The notes: generated by a model not told the origin, from the sequence alone. A stretch of 64,000 nucleotides of DNA from AR12 sp036265915 (GCA_036265915.1 DATAOC010000029.1:88258-152257), one strand, 5' to 3'. Shown: positions 26,605 to 34,895, counted from the stretch's first letter. Program-made: numbers and translations.

Positions 26605-28020
26605 ATGGCGGAGCTGATTTTCGCCTCCGCGACCGAGCTCGCGCGGATGATCGCGGGCAAGCAGGTGTCGCCCGTGGAGGTCGTTCGCGCCCATCTCGAC
26701 CGCATCACAGCGTTAGACGGCTCCGTGCGCGCTTTCATCACGGTCACCGCCGAGTCGGCGCTGGCGGCGGCGGCCGACGCGGAGCGCGCGCTCACCAGCG
26801 GCAGGCCGCTCGGCCCGCTGCACGGTGTTCCGCTCGGGCTGAAGGACCTCTACGACACGGCGGGCGTGCGGACCACCGGCGGCTCCAGGATCCTCGGTGA
26901 CCGCGTGCCGGCGGCCGACGCGACCGTCGTGAAGCGGCTGCGCGAGGCCGGCATGATCGTGCTCGGCAAGCTGAACATGGTCGAGTTTGCCTACGGTCCG
27001 GAGGGGCTGAACCCGCACTATGGCCACGCGCGAAATCCCTGGGACAGCGCGACGCACCGCATGGCGGGCGGCTCGTCGTCGGGCTCCGGCGTGGCGGTGG
27101 CGGCGGGGCTCGCGCCCGTCGCCCTCGGCTCGGACACCGGCGGGTCCATTCGTATCCCGTGCTCGCTCTGCGGTCTGACGGGCATCAAGCCGACCTACGG
27201 ACGGGTCAGCCGTGCCGGCGTGCTGCCGCTCTCCTGGTCGATGGATCATGCCGGTCCGATGACCCGCACGGCCGCCGACTGCGCGCTGGTGCTGCGCGCC
27301 ATGGCCGGCTACGACCCCGCCGATCCGACGACGAGCGTGCTGCCGGTGCCCGACTACACCGCCGCGCTGACGGGCGACGTGCGCGGCCTGCGCGTCGGGC
27401 TGCTCCGCGCGTTCTTCCTCGAGTCCGCGACGCCGGACGTGCGAGCGGCGGTCGAGGCGGCGGCCAGGGCGCTGGAGAAGGCCGGCGCGATCGTGGACGA
27501 GGTGGCGCTGCCGAGCGTCCGCTACACGGCGGCCGGCGCGCTGGCCGTCGTCGGAACCGAGGCCATGACCTACCATGCCGGTTGGCTGCGTCGCCGTGCG
27601 GCGGAGTACGACCCCGACGTGAGCCACCGGCTCATGGCGGGCGCGTTCATCTCCGGCGTGCACTACGTGCGCGGCCAGCAGGCCCGCGCGCTCGTGCGCC
27701 GCGAGGTCGACGAAGCGCTCGCCCGACGTGACGTGCTGCTGGCGCCGGCGACGCCGATCCCGGCGCCGGCGGTCACCGAGCGCCAGACCACGCTGGGCGA
27801 TGGACCGTCCGACATTCGCTCCGCGCTCATCCGCCTCACGCGGCCGTTCAACTTCTCGGGACATCCCGCGTGCTCGGTTCCCTGCGGCTTCACGCGCGAT
27901 GGATTGCCGATCGGCATGCAGATCGTCGGTCGGCCGTTCGACGAGGCCACCGTGCTGCGCGCGGCGGACGGCTACCAGCGGCTCTCGGATTGGCACACGC
28001 GACGCCCTGTGCTAGCGTGA
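26605..28020 (+). CDS. Amidase-signature enzyme (AtzE-like partner)
   Basis: A 471-residue amidase with the Ser-cisSer-Lys triad: lysine in GVPLGLKDLYDT (about 74-85), the glycine/serine loop MAGGSSSGSGVAVAAG, and the nucleophile region GSDTGGSIRIPCSLCG. Family members hydrolyse amides ranging from glutamine to carboxybiuret. Start ATG 26605 follows the AtzG-like stop by 1 nt (translationally coupled). Length and pairing fit AtzE-like 1-carboxybiuret hydrolases, but no other triazine or biuret gene is present, so the substrate remains open; a GatA role is unlikely because gatB is absent. Confidence 0.9.
   Translation: MAELIFASATELARMIAGKQVSPVEVVRAHLDRITALDGSVRAFITVTAESALAAAADAERALTSGRPLGPLHGVPLGLKDLYDTAGVRTTGGSRILGDRVPAADATVVKRLREAGMIVLGKLNMVEFAYGPEGLNPHYGHARNPWDSATHRMAGGSSSGSGVAVAAGLAPVALGSDTGGSIRIPCSLCGLTGIKPTYGRVSRAGVLPLSWSMDHAGPMTRTAADCALVLRAMAGYDPADPTTSVLPVPDYTAALTGDVRGLRVGLLRAFFLESATPDVRAAVEAAARALEKAGAIVDEVALPSVRYTAAGALAVVGTEAMTYHAGWLRRRAAEYDPDVSHRLMAGAFISGVHYVRGQQARALVRREVDEALARRDVLLAPATPIPAPAVTERQTTLGDGPSDIRSALIRLTRPFNFSGHPACSVPCGFTRDGLPIGMQIVGRPFDEATVLRAADGYQRLSDWHTRRPVLA
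28013..28018 (+). promoter_or_regulatory. Extended -10 (TGC-TAGCGT) before the PCP_red gene
   Basis: TGCTAGCGT ends 7 nt before ATG 28026, inside the end of the amidase gene. It could give a secondary leaderless transcript. Confidence 0.3.
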
Positions 28021-28025
28021 CCGCC

Positions 28026-28442
28026 ATGAACGATCCGTCGCACGGTCTCGATGCGCGTCTCGCCACGCTCGAATCCCGGCTCGCGCGCGTCGAGCAGCTG
28101 CTCGGCACGCTCGGCGACAAGCTCGACGGCCCGGCGCACGACGCGAGCGGGGCCCGACGCTCCATCGAGGCGTGGGTCACCGAATACGTGTCGATGCGTC
28201 TGCAGCAGCTCGTGCCCGAGACCTGCGAGCATCCCGAGGGCGAGGCCGTGGCTGCCGTCGCCGAAGGCCCGGTGCTTCCGGGCACGCGGGTTCGGTGCAC
28301 CGACGAGGTCCTGCATCGCCTCGGTCGCATCCCGATTCCGTTCGTCCGCCAGATGGTGACGCAGAAAGTGGCCGATACCGCGCGGGCCGAGCACGTCGGC
28401 GTCGTCGACGTCGTCTTCTTCGAGCGCGCCGCCACGTTCTGA
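28026..28442 (+). CDS. PCP_red-domain protein
   Basis: A 138-residue protein. Residues about 5-40 form a coiled-coil-like helix (LATLESRLARVEQLLGTLGDKL). The C-terminal 50 residues match the PCP_red domain otherwise found at the C-terminus of light-independent protochlorophyllide reductase BchB: CTDEVLHRLGRIPIPFVRQMV followed by VADTARAEHVGVVDVVF. Nothing else photosynthetic is present. Non-phototrophs carry this domain in small proteins of unknown role. It follows the amidase by 5 nt and may be co-transcribed with it. A short inverted repeat without a T-tract (GTCAGG 28454-28459, CCTGAC 28469-28474) lies downstream. Confidence 0.65.
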   Translation: MNDPSHGLDARLATLESRLARVEQLLGTLGDKLDGPAHDASGARRSIEAWVTEYVSMRLQQLVPETCEHPEGEAVAAVAEGPVLPGTRVRCTDEVLHRLGRIPIPFVRQMVTQKVADTARAEHVGVVDVVFFERAATF

Positions 28443-28499
28443 CAGTGCAAGCTGTCAGGGGAGGATCTCCTGACGTTCCAGCACTGGCAGGAGCACGTG

Positions 28500-28800
28500 A
28501 TGGCCGGTCCGCGGCTGTAGGCAGCTGAGCGAGGACGACCCCGTCGAGGTTCCGATCGAGGACAGCCTCGATCTGCACTCCTTCTTGCCGCGCGACGTGC
28601 CCTCGGTCGTCGACGAATACCTGCGTGCCGCGCACGCGCACGGTATTCGTGAGGTGCGCCTGATCCACGGGCGCGGCATCGGCGTGCAGCGCGCGATCGT
28701 CCAGTCGCTGCTGCACGGACATCCGCTCGTTGCCGACTTCGCCGACGCGCCCGCCGAGCGCGGCGGGCGGGGCGCCACCCTCGTCCGCCTCCGCGGCTAG
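28500..28800 (+). CDS. Smr-domain protein (apparent N-terminal frameshift)
   Basis: A small MutS-related (Smr) domain: LDLHSFLPRDVPSVVDEYL, then EVRLIHGRGIGVQRAIV (the HGRG loop) and a GGRGATLVRL end, which bind or nick nucleic acid in characterised homologues. The conserved N-terminus DDPVEVPIEDS is encoded upstream of the only legal start in frame (TTG 28585). In that frame only CTG 28525 could serve. ATG 28500, with an AGGAG site 6 nt before it (28489-28493), reads MAGPRL then stops at TAG 28518; deleting one base near 28516-28518 fuses it to RQLSEDDPVEV. So the gene probably starts at 28500 and carries a 1-nt insertion, genuine or a sequence error. Confidence 0.72.
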
Positions 28801-28805
28801 CTAGC

Positions 28806-28988
28806 TCAGGGCTGTTTCGGCCGCCGCGCCGCGAGATGCCGCGAGAGGAAGTCCGCGTCGAGCGGCGAGAGGTCGAATCGCCGGGAGGCCTGGTCGATCA
28901 GCTGCGTCGGGTCGGCGCCCGGGTTGTCGTGCAGCTGATCGTCGATCCACTTCACGGCCTGCTTGATCGGCGCTTCGCCGGCGCTCAC
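28806..28988 (-). CDS. Small conserved-looking hypothetical protein
   Basis: A 60-residue, acidic, helical protein starting at GTG 28988 (AGGA site about 9 nt upstream): IKQAVKWIDDQLHDNPGADPTQLIDQASRRF and LSPLDADFLSRHL. The longer open frame upstream has no protein-like composition and overlaps the pdxR promoter. Convergent with the Smr gene. Function unknown. Confidence 0.5.
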   Translation of the reverse strand: MSAGEAPIKQAVKWIDDQLHDNPGADPTQLIDQASRRFDLSPLDADFLSRHLAARRPKQP

Positions 28989-29076
28989 CGGATCGGGTCC
29001 TGGCTCACGGCTGCCCTCCTTGCGGGCGGTTGGCCGCAGTATATCGCCCGGTTCTGCCGGGTCCCGACCGTGCACG

Positions 29077-29106
29077 ATTGGCTGGCGCCGGTACCCGCCA
29101 ATTGGC
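29077..29106 (+). promoter_or_regulatory. Candidate PdxR operator (three ATTGGC sites)
   Basis: ATTGGC occurs at 29077-29082, inverted (GCCAAT) at 29097-29102, and direct again at 29101-29106, the last two fused as CCAATTGG. The cluster lies 30-58 nt before pdxR. MocR-type regulators bind paired direct and inverted half-sites, so autoregulation of the pdx operon is inferred. Confidence 0.5.
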
Positions 29107-29134
29107 ACTTGACGAGGGCTCTCGGGCGTCCAAA

Positions 29135-30670
29135 ATGGCTTGCATGCACATTCCGCTCGATCGCGACAAGGCGGTCCCGCTCGCGCGGCAGATCCAGGCC
29201 CACCTCGAGCGCCTGATCGCCGAGCGGCTGCTCGCGCCGGGCGTGAAGCTGCCCGCCACGCGGGAGCTCGCGCAGTCGCTCGGCGTGAACCGGGCGACCG
29301 TGGCACTCGCGTACGAGGAGCTCGTGGCCGCCGGGTGGGCGCGCGCGCACGTCGGGCAGGGGACGTTCGTGGCCGGGCCGCCCGACGGCGCGGGCGTGCC
29401 GGCGCCGCCGACGCTGGCGACGACGCCGATCAACTGGTCGAATCTGCTCTCTCGCAGCGCCCGGCTGGTGGAGGCGGACGCCGGACGCGTGCGGGCCATG
29501 GCGCCGCGCGCGGGTGGCGCGGCGTTGATCTCCTTTTCGGGCGGGATGCCGGACAGCGGGCTCTTCCCGACCGATGCGTTCCGGCGCGTGCTCAACGAGG
29601 TCGTGCGCGACGAGGGCGAGTCGCTCCTGCAGTACTATCCGGTCGGCGGCTACCCGCCCCTCCGGCGGTATCTCGCGACGTATCTCCTGCGCTTCGGGCT
29701 CGAGGCCCGCGCCGAGGACATCCTCATCGTCAACGGCTCGCAGCAGGGCTTCGATCTCATCGCGCGGACGCTCATCGATCCGGGCGACGCGGTCGCGATC
29801 GAGCAGCCGACGTACCCGCGCGCGATGCAGGTGTTCCGGTCGTTCGGCGCGCAGCTCGTGCCGGTCGATCGCGATGCCGGCGGGCCGCGTGCCGACCTCT
29901 TCGAGCGTGTGCTCGAGCGGCACGCGCCGAAGATGTTCTACTGCCAGCCGAGCGCGCACAACCCGACCGGGCTCACGATGCGTCGGGAGGTCGGCGTGCG
30001 GCTGCTGGCGGCGGCGGCACGGCATCAGGTGCCGATCGTCGAGGACGGCTTCGACGGGAGCCTCTACTATGGCGAGCGCCCGCCGGGACCGCTCAAGGCG
30101 CTGGACCGCGACGGCGTGGTCATCTACATCGGCACGTTCTCGAAAATTCTGTTCCCGGGACTGCGGCTCGGCTGGCTGGTGGCGCCGCCGGCGGTGGCGG
30201 AGCGTCTGCAGGCCGCCAAGCAGCTCGCCGACCTGCACACGAGCGCGCTGATCCAGGCCGCCGTGCACCGGTTCTGCGAGCGCAAGCTCCTCGACCGGCA
30301 CGTGGCGCGCGTGGCCGCCGAGTACGGACGCCGGCGCGCGGTGGTGCTCGGGGCGCTCAGGCGCCGCATGCCCGAGGACGTCACGTGGACCGAGCCGCAG
30401 GGCGGGTTCTCGCTGTTGCTCACGCTCCCCGCCGGGCTCGACGCCGCGCGGCTGCTGCCCGCCGCCATCGAGCGGGGGGTGGCCTTCACGCCGGGTGCGG
30501 CCTTCTGGGTGGATGGCACGGGCGAGCGAACGCTGCGGCTGTCGTTCTCGGCGGTGACGGCGGCACAGATCGAGGAAGGCGTGCGACGACTGGCGGATGT
30601 GATCAGGAGCGCGCGGCGAGAGCCGGCGCGTCGAGACGGACTGGAGCGGGTGGCCGCACCACTGGTGTAG
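29135..30670 (+). CDS. pdxR: PdxR: GntR/MocR-type regulator with aminotransferase domain
   Basis: A 511-residue MocR-family regulator. The N-terminal GntR winged helix (PLARQIQAHLERLIAERLL, then LPATRELAQSLGVNRATVALAYEEL) is joined by a linker to a fold-type I aminotransferase domain with NGSQQGFDLIARTLIDPGD, CQPSAHNPTG and the PLP lysine in YIGTFSKILFPGLRLGW. PdxR activates PLP synthesis genes when pyridoxal phosphate is scarce. It lies 23 nt upstream of pdxS in the same direction, unlike the divergent arrangement common elsewhere. ATG 29144 is an alternative start. Confidence 0.9.
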   Translation: MACMHIPLDRDKAVPLARQIQAHLERLIAERLLAPGVKLPATRELAQSLGVNRATVALAYEELVAAGWARAHVGQGTFVAGPPDGAGVPAPPTLATTPINWSNLLSRSARLVEADAGRVRAMAPRAGGAALISFSGGMPDSGLFPTDAFRRVLNEVVRDEGESLLQYYPVGGYPPLRRYLATYLLRFGLEARAEDILIVNGSQQGFDLIARTLIDPGDAVAIEQPTYPRAMQVFRSFGAQLVPVDRDAGGPRADLFERVLERHAPKMFYCQPSAHNPTGLTMRREVGVRLLAAAARHQVPIVEDGFDGSLYYGERPPGPLKALDRDGVVIYIGTFSKILFPGLRLGWLVAPPAVAERLQAAKQLADLHTSALIQAAVHRFCERKLLDRHVARVAAEYGRRRAVVLGALRRRMPEDVTWTEPQGGFSLLLTLPAGLDAARLLPAAIERGVAFTPGAAFWVDGTGERTLRLSFSAVTAAQIEEGVRRLADVIRSARREPARRDGLERVAAPLV

Positions 30671-30693
30671 GCCCGCACGAAAGGAGATCGGGG

Positions 30694-31590
30694 ATGGCAG
30701 ACGTCAACGGACTGCGGATCGCGGATCGCAAGCACATCGGACTGGCGGAGATGCTCAAGGGCGGCGTGATCATGGACGTCACGAACGCGGAGCAGGCGAA
30801 GATCGCCGAGGACGCGGGGGCGGCGTCGGTCATGGCGCTCGAGCGCGTGCCCTCGGACATCCGCAAGGACGGCGGCGTGGCACGGATGTCGCCGGTGAAG
30901 AAGATCCAGGAGATCCAGAAAGCGGTGACGATCCCCGTCATGGCCAAGGCGCGCATCGGCCACTTCGTCGAGGCTCAGATCCTCGAGGCGCTCGGCATCG
31001 ACTTCATCGACGAGTCCGAGGTCCTCACGCCCGCCGACGAGCACTTTCACATCGACAAGTTCGCGTTCCGCGTGCCCTTCGTCTGCGGCTGCCGGGATCT
31101 CGGCGAGGCGCTGCGGCGCATCGGCGAGGGGGCGGCGATGATCCGCACCAAGGGCGAGGCCGGCTCGGGCAACATCGTCGAGGCCGTTCGCCACATGCGC
31201 GCGATCGTGAGCGGTATCCGCCGACTCACGACCCTCTCTCCCGAGGAGCTCATGACGGAGGCCAAGAATCTCGGCGCGCCGTACGAGCTGGTGCGCTGGG
31301 TGGCGCAGGCGGGCAAGCTGCCGGTGCCCAACTTCTCGGCGGGCGGCATCGCCACGCCGGCCGACGCCGCGCTCATGATGCAGCTCGGCGCCGAGGCGGT
31401 GTTCGTCGGCTCCGGCATCTTCAAGTCGGCGGATCCCGCCAGGCGCGCGAAGGCGATCGTGCAGGCGACGACGCACTTCAAGGACGCGGACGTGCTGGTG
31501 CGGGTGAGCGAGGATCTCGGCGAGGCGATGGTCGGCATCGAGACGTCCAAGCTGGCCGAGAAGGATCTGATGCAGACGCGCGGCTGGTAG
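30694..31590 (+). CDS. pdxS: Pyridoxal 5'-phosphate synthase, PdxS subunit
   Basis: The 298-residue synthase subunit of the PdxS/PdxT complex builds PLP from ribose 5-phosphate, glyceraldehyde 3-phosphate and ammonia. Near-invariant segments are present: GGVIMDVTNAEQAKIAEDAG, the catalytic lysine in VMAKARIGHFVEAQ, TKGEAGSGNIVEAVRH with the second lysine just before, and NFSAGGIATPADAA. An AAGGAGA site precedes ATG 30694. Confidence 0.97.
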   Translation: MADVNGLRIADRKHIGLAEMLKGGVIMDVTNAEQAKIAEDAGAASVMALERVPSDIRKDGGVARMSPVKKIQEIQKAVTIPVMAKARIGHFVEAQILEALGIDFIDESEVLTPADEHFHIDKFAFRVPFVCGCRDLGEALRRIGEGAAMIRTKGEAGSGNIVEAVRHMRAIVSGIRRLTTLSPEELMTEAKNLGAPYELVRWVAQAGKLPVPNFSAGGIATPADAALMMQLGAEAVFVGSGIFKSADPARRAKAIVQATTHFKDADVLVRVSEDLGEAMVGIETSKLAEKDLMQTRGW

Positions 31591-31592
31591 AC

Positions 31593-32186
31593 GTGAAGAT
31601 CGGCGTTCTCGCGCTCCAGGGCGACTTCTCCCGCCACGCCGCAGCGCTCGCGCGCTGCGGCGCCGAGGCGATCGAGATTCGCAAGCCCGCGCAGCTGGCG
31701 GAGGTCGACGGCCTGATCATGCCCGGGGGCGAGAGCACCACGCTGCTGAAGCTGATGCACGAGTGGGGCTTCGTGCCCGCGCTGGAGGGCTTCCATCGGG
31801 CGGGCAAGCCGATCTTCGGCACGTGCGCCGGCCTCATCCTGCTCGCGCGGGAGGTGACGAACCCGAAGCAGTTCGCGCTCGGCTTCATCGACGTCGGAGT
31901 CGAGCGCAACGCGTACGGCCGGCAGCGCGAGTCCTTCGAGACCGCCGGCATGGCGACGCTCGAGGGCCAGGCGACGCCGGTGGAGATGGTCTTCATCCGC
32001 GCGCCACGGATCCGGCGCGTGGGAAGCGGCGTCGAGGTGCTCGCCCGGCACGGCGAGGAGCCGGTCATGGCCCGCGAAGGCAGCGTCCTCGTCGCCACCT
32101 TTCATCCCGAGCTCACCGACGATGCGACCGTGCACGCCTATTTCTGCGACATGGTCGCCAAGGCGCGCGAGGGGGTCGCGGCGTGA
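31593..32186 (+). CDS. pdxT: Pyridoxal 5'-phosphate synthase, glutaminase subunit PdxT
   Basis: A 197-residue class-I glutaminase supplying ammonia to PdxS. The triad is visible: C78 in FGTCAGLI, and H170/E172 in FHPELT; GGESTT (45-50) is the family's oxyanion strand. It starts with GTG 3 nt after the pdxS stop. Its own stop overlaps the next start as GTGA. Confidence 0.97.
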   Translation: MKIGVLALQGDFSRHAAALARCGAEAIEIRKPAQLAEVDGLIMPGGESTTLLKLMHEWGFVPALEGFHRAGKPIFGTCAGLILLAREVTNPKQFALGFIDVGVERNAYGRQRESFETAGMATLEGQATPVEMVFIRAPRIRRVGSGVEVLARHGEEPVMAREGSVLVATFHPELTDDATVHAYFCDMVAKAREGVAA

Positions 32187-32791
32187 TCTTCCATGCGGAG
32201 TACACGGCCGTTCCGGCCGACGCTGTGGACCGGTTCGTCGACGCACAGGAGCTCGGCCGGCTGATCAGCGTCGGGTCGGATGGCACGCCGCACATCGGCC
32301 TCTATCCGTTCGTTCGCGTGCCCGGCGCGGTGGACCTGCACCTGGTGCGCACGGACGAGGTGGCGACGGACCTCCGAGTGCGTCCGCGCTGCGTGTTCGA
32401 GGTCGATGAGGTGCTGGGCGTCATTCCGTCGTACTGGGTCCACCCGGAGTACGGCGGTTCCGCCACGGCGTATCATCGCACCGTGATCTTCGACTGCGTT
32501 GCGAGCGTGCTCGACGAGCCCGCGGCGGTGGCCGCGCAGCAGGAGCGACTCATGGCGCGGTATCAGCCCGAGGGTCGCTTCCGCGCCATCCGCCCGGACG
32601 ACCCGCTGTATCGTGGCGCGCTTGCGCAGCTCGCGGCCGTGCGACTCGGCGTCGAGCGCACCCGGGTGAAGTTCAAGCTCGCTCAGAATCGACCACCGGA
32701 AACCAGGCGTCAGATCATTCACTTTCTTCGAGAGCGTGGGCGGCCCAACGACATCCGGGCGGCCGAGGCGCTGGAGTCGACACTGCCATGA
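32183..32791 (+). CDS. PaiB-like FMN-binding split-barrel protein
   Basis: A 202-residue protein with the FMN/pyridoxamine-oxidase split-barrel layout: LGRLISVGSDGTPHIGLYPFV, then VFEVDEVLGVIPSYWVHPEYGG and the helical tail VKFKLAQNRPPETRRQIIHFL, which is close to PaiB and related FMN-binding regulators. It starts with GTG 32183 overlapping pdxT (GTGA). Its place in a PLP operon could suggest work on a B6 vitamer, but canonical PdxH residues are not clearly present. Confidence 0.7.
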   Translation: MIFHAEYTAVPADAVDRFVDAQELGRLISVGSDGTPHIGLYPFVRVPGAVDLHLVRTDEVATDLRVRPRCVFEVDEVLGVIPSYWVHPEYGGSATAYHRTVIFDCVASVLDEPAAVAAQQERLMARYQPEGRFRAIRPDDPLYRGALAQLAAVRLGVERTRVKFKLAQNRPPETRRQIIHFLRERGRPNDIRAAEALESTLP

Positions 32792-33579
32792 AGATCCGTG
32801 TGAACGACATCGACGTAAACTACGTCCTCGAAGGGCCTGCTCACGCTCCGACGGTGACCTTCAGCCACTCGCTGGCAACGGACCTCTCGATGTGGAATCC
32901 GCAGGCGGCGGCGCTGGCGAAGCGGTATCGCGTTCTCCGGTATGACACGCGCGGCCATGGCAACACGGATGCGCCCTCCGGCGCGTATTCGCTCGCCCAG
33001 CTGGCCGACGACGCCCGCGGGCTTCTGAAGGCGCTCGGGATCGCGCGCACACACTGGGTCGGCCTGTCCATGGGCGGCATGATCGGCCAGACCCTCGCGC
33101 TGTCGACACCGGGCCTGTTCCAGAGCCTGAGCCTCTGCGACACCTCCAGCCGCGTGCCGCCGGAGGCGAAGCCCACGTGGGACGAGCGCATCGCGGTCGC
33201 GGAGACGAAGGGCATGGACCCGCACGTCGAGCCGACGATCGCGCGCTGGTTCACGCCGAAGTTCGTCGAGTCGCGACCCGACGTCGTCAATCCCGTGCGC
33301 GACATGATCCGCCGGACGAATCCGCGCGGCTATGCCGGCTGCTGCCACGCCATCAGATCGCTCGACCTGACCGATCGGCTCGACGCCATCACCATTCCCA
33401 CGCTCATCATCGTCGGCGCGCAGGACGTCGGGACGCCGGTCGCAGCATCGCAGGCGATCCACGAGCGCATCAAGGGCTCGGAGCTCGTGATTCTGGACCC
33501 CGCATCGCACCTCTCGAATCTGGAGCAACCGGAGCACTTCACCCGCGCGCTGGAGAGGTTTCTCACGAAGCTCGCATGA
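32788..33579 (+). CDS. Alpha/beta-hydrolase, 3-oxoadipate enol-lactonase-like
   Basis: A 263-residue hydrolase with S94 in GLSMGGMIGQ, the acid in VGAQDVGTP and histidine in PASHLSNLEQPEHF. The pattern RYDTRGHGNTDAP and overall length match PcaD-type enol-lactonases, although the rest of a protocatechuate pathway is absent. ATG overlaps the previous stop as ATGA, so it belongs to the pdx operon; its role there is unclear. Confidence 0.82.
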   Translation: MKIRVNDIDVNYVLEGPAHAPTVTFSHSLATDLSMWNPQAAALAKRYRVLRYDTRGHGNTDAPSGAYSLAQLADDARGLLKALGIARTHWVGLSMGGMIGQTLALSTPGLFQSLSLCDTSSRVPPEAKPTWDERIAVAETKGMDPHVEPTIARWFTPKFVESRPDVVNPVRDMIRRTNPRGYAGCCHAIRSLDLTDRLDAITIPTLIIVGAQDVGTPVAASQAIHERIKGSELVILDPASHLSNLEQPEHFTRALERFLTKLA

Positions 33580-33596
33580 GCTGAGCCCGCGAGCGC

Positions 33597-33625
33597 TTGA
33601 CCCGCAGGTCGGCCGGGCGTATCGT
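33597..33625 (+). promoter_or_regulatory. Sigma70-type promoter of the oxalate-oxidoreductase-like operon
   Basis: TTGACC (33597-33602), a 17-bp spacer, and TATCGT (33620-33625). The predicted start site is near 33632, inside the palindrome described next. Confidence 0.6.
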
Positions 33626-33626
33626 C

Positions 33627-33639
33627 CTGGTCCAACCAG
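33627..33639 (+). promoter_or_regulatory. FCD-GntR-type operator palindrome
   Basis: CTGGTCCAACCAG is a perfect palindrome of the form TGGT-N3-ACCA, the half-site pattern known for PdhR/FadR-class FCD regulators. It overlaps the predicted transcription start, a repressing position. The obvious candidate regulator is the FCD-GntR gene at 40283. Confidence 0.6.
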
Positions 33640-33677
33640 CCGACCAGCTCGGGGTCGACGGCGGCCAGGAGGACGGT

Positions 33678-34886
33678 ATGTCAGCGCTGATCTGTGAGGT
33701 CGTGTATCGCGGTATCTTCCAGAAGAACCTCGCCGCCCGCATCTGCCGCGGCATCGTGCTGTCCGCGCGCAAGTCGGGCCGCTGGGGCATCGCCTTCGGT
33801 CGATACGGCGACAGTCCGCAGCGCAACGGCATTCCGGCCAAGGACTTCGCGATCGTGGCGGACACCAAGGAAGAGCTCGAGCAGAACATGGCGCGCTACG
33901 AGCCCAAGCACACGGACATCACCGTGGTCCTCGACGACACCTTGTGCAAGGGCGTCGAGTCCTGGGCCTGGTACGGGCTGCAGCCGATCAACCGGCTGAC
34001 CGTCGCCAACGGCACCGTCCTGATGACGTCGCTCCAGAGCTTCGACAGCCTGCTCAAGGACATCCACAAGAAGGATGCGCCCTACAACCTCTCGCTGATC
34101 CGGGCCAAGGCGTCGTTCTCCGGGCTCTGGGTGCACAAGGAAGATCACACCGAGGTGCGGGTGCTCGGCGCCCTCGCCAGGATCGCGCCGCACTTCCTGT
34201 CGCTCGAAGGCGTCTGTCAAGCGATCCCGGAGTCGGAGTGGGGCTCCGACCTCAAGGTCGCGTCCGCCCGCAAGGCCCACGACCGGCTCGAGACGCGCGA
34301 GGTGAAGATCACCGAGGGCAACGCCGAGGTCCCGTACTCGTTCGAGATGCCGAAGTGGTGGGAGATGCGCGAAGGCGTGACCATCCCGGCCATTCCCATC
34401 GGCAAGCCGAAGGAGGGCGGGCAGGGCTACGTCCCGGAACGCAACCCGTACTTCAAGAAGTACACGACGCGGACGATGCGTCCCGTGATCGACTTCGACA
34501 CGTGTGTGAAGTGCAACCTCTGCTGGATCTCGTGCCCGGACTCCGTCTTCGACGTGATGCCGGACGGTACCTTCGATGCCGCGATGGAGGCGTGCTGTGG
34601 CTGCGGCGTGTGCGAGGCGGTGTGTCCCGTGGAGAACTGCATCACCATGGTGAACGAGGCCGTCTTCGAGGACAACGCGAGCCAGTGGGAGATGTGGCGG
34701 CAGGACAAGGCCGGCTACAAGACCTGGCTGCTCGACAAGATCGCCGACAAGCAGGCCACCGTCCGCTCGCACGGGTTCCGCTTCCGCGGTCAGTACGACG
34801 AGGAGCTGAAGAAGGACCTCGACTCCGGCGGCGTGGAGATCACCGCGGGCATCCCGGGCGAGAATGCCGGGCACAAGACGGTCTAG
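33678..34886 (+). CDS. Oxalate oxidoreductase-like, fused gamma-delta subunit
   Basis: This 402-residue protein joins a gamma domain of 2-oxoacid:ferredoxin oxidoreductases (about 1-200, from CEVVYRGIFQKNLAARI to FLSLEGVCQAIPE) to a delta ferredoxin domain (about 250-340) with two 4Fe-4S sites, DTCVKCNLCWISCPD and CCGCGVCEAVCPVENC. The fusion and the gene order gamma-delta, alpha, beta match Moorella oxalate oxidoreductase, where this subunit carries electrons from the ThDP site to ferredoxin. Start ATG 33678 has an AGGAGGA site. It is the first gene of the operon behind the promoter/operator at 33597-33639. A generic 2-oxoacid substrate remains possible. Confidence 0.85.
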   Translation: MSALICEVVYRGIFQKNLAARICRGIVLSARKSGRWGIAFGRYGDSPQRNGIPAKDFAIVADTKEELEQNMARYEPKHTDITVVLDDTLCKGVESWAWYGLQPINRLTVANGTVLMTSLQSFDSLLKDIHKKDAPYNLSLIRAKASFSGLWVHKEDHTEVRVLGALARIAPHFLSLEGVCQAIPESEWGSDLKVASARKAHDRLETREVKITEGNAEVPYSFEMPKWWEMREGVTIPAIPIGKPKEGGQGYVPERNPYFKKYTTRTMRPVIDFDTCVKCNLCWISCPDSVFDVMPDGTFDAAMEACCGCGVCEAVCPVENCITMVNEAVFEDNASQWEMWRQDKAGYKTWLLDKIADKQATVRSHGFRFRGQYDEELKKDLDSGGVEITAGIPGENAGHKTV

Positions 34887-34895
34887 GAGACAGCC

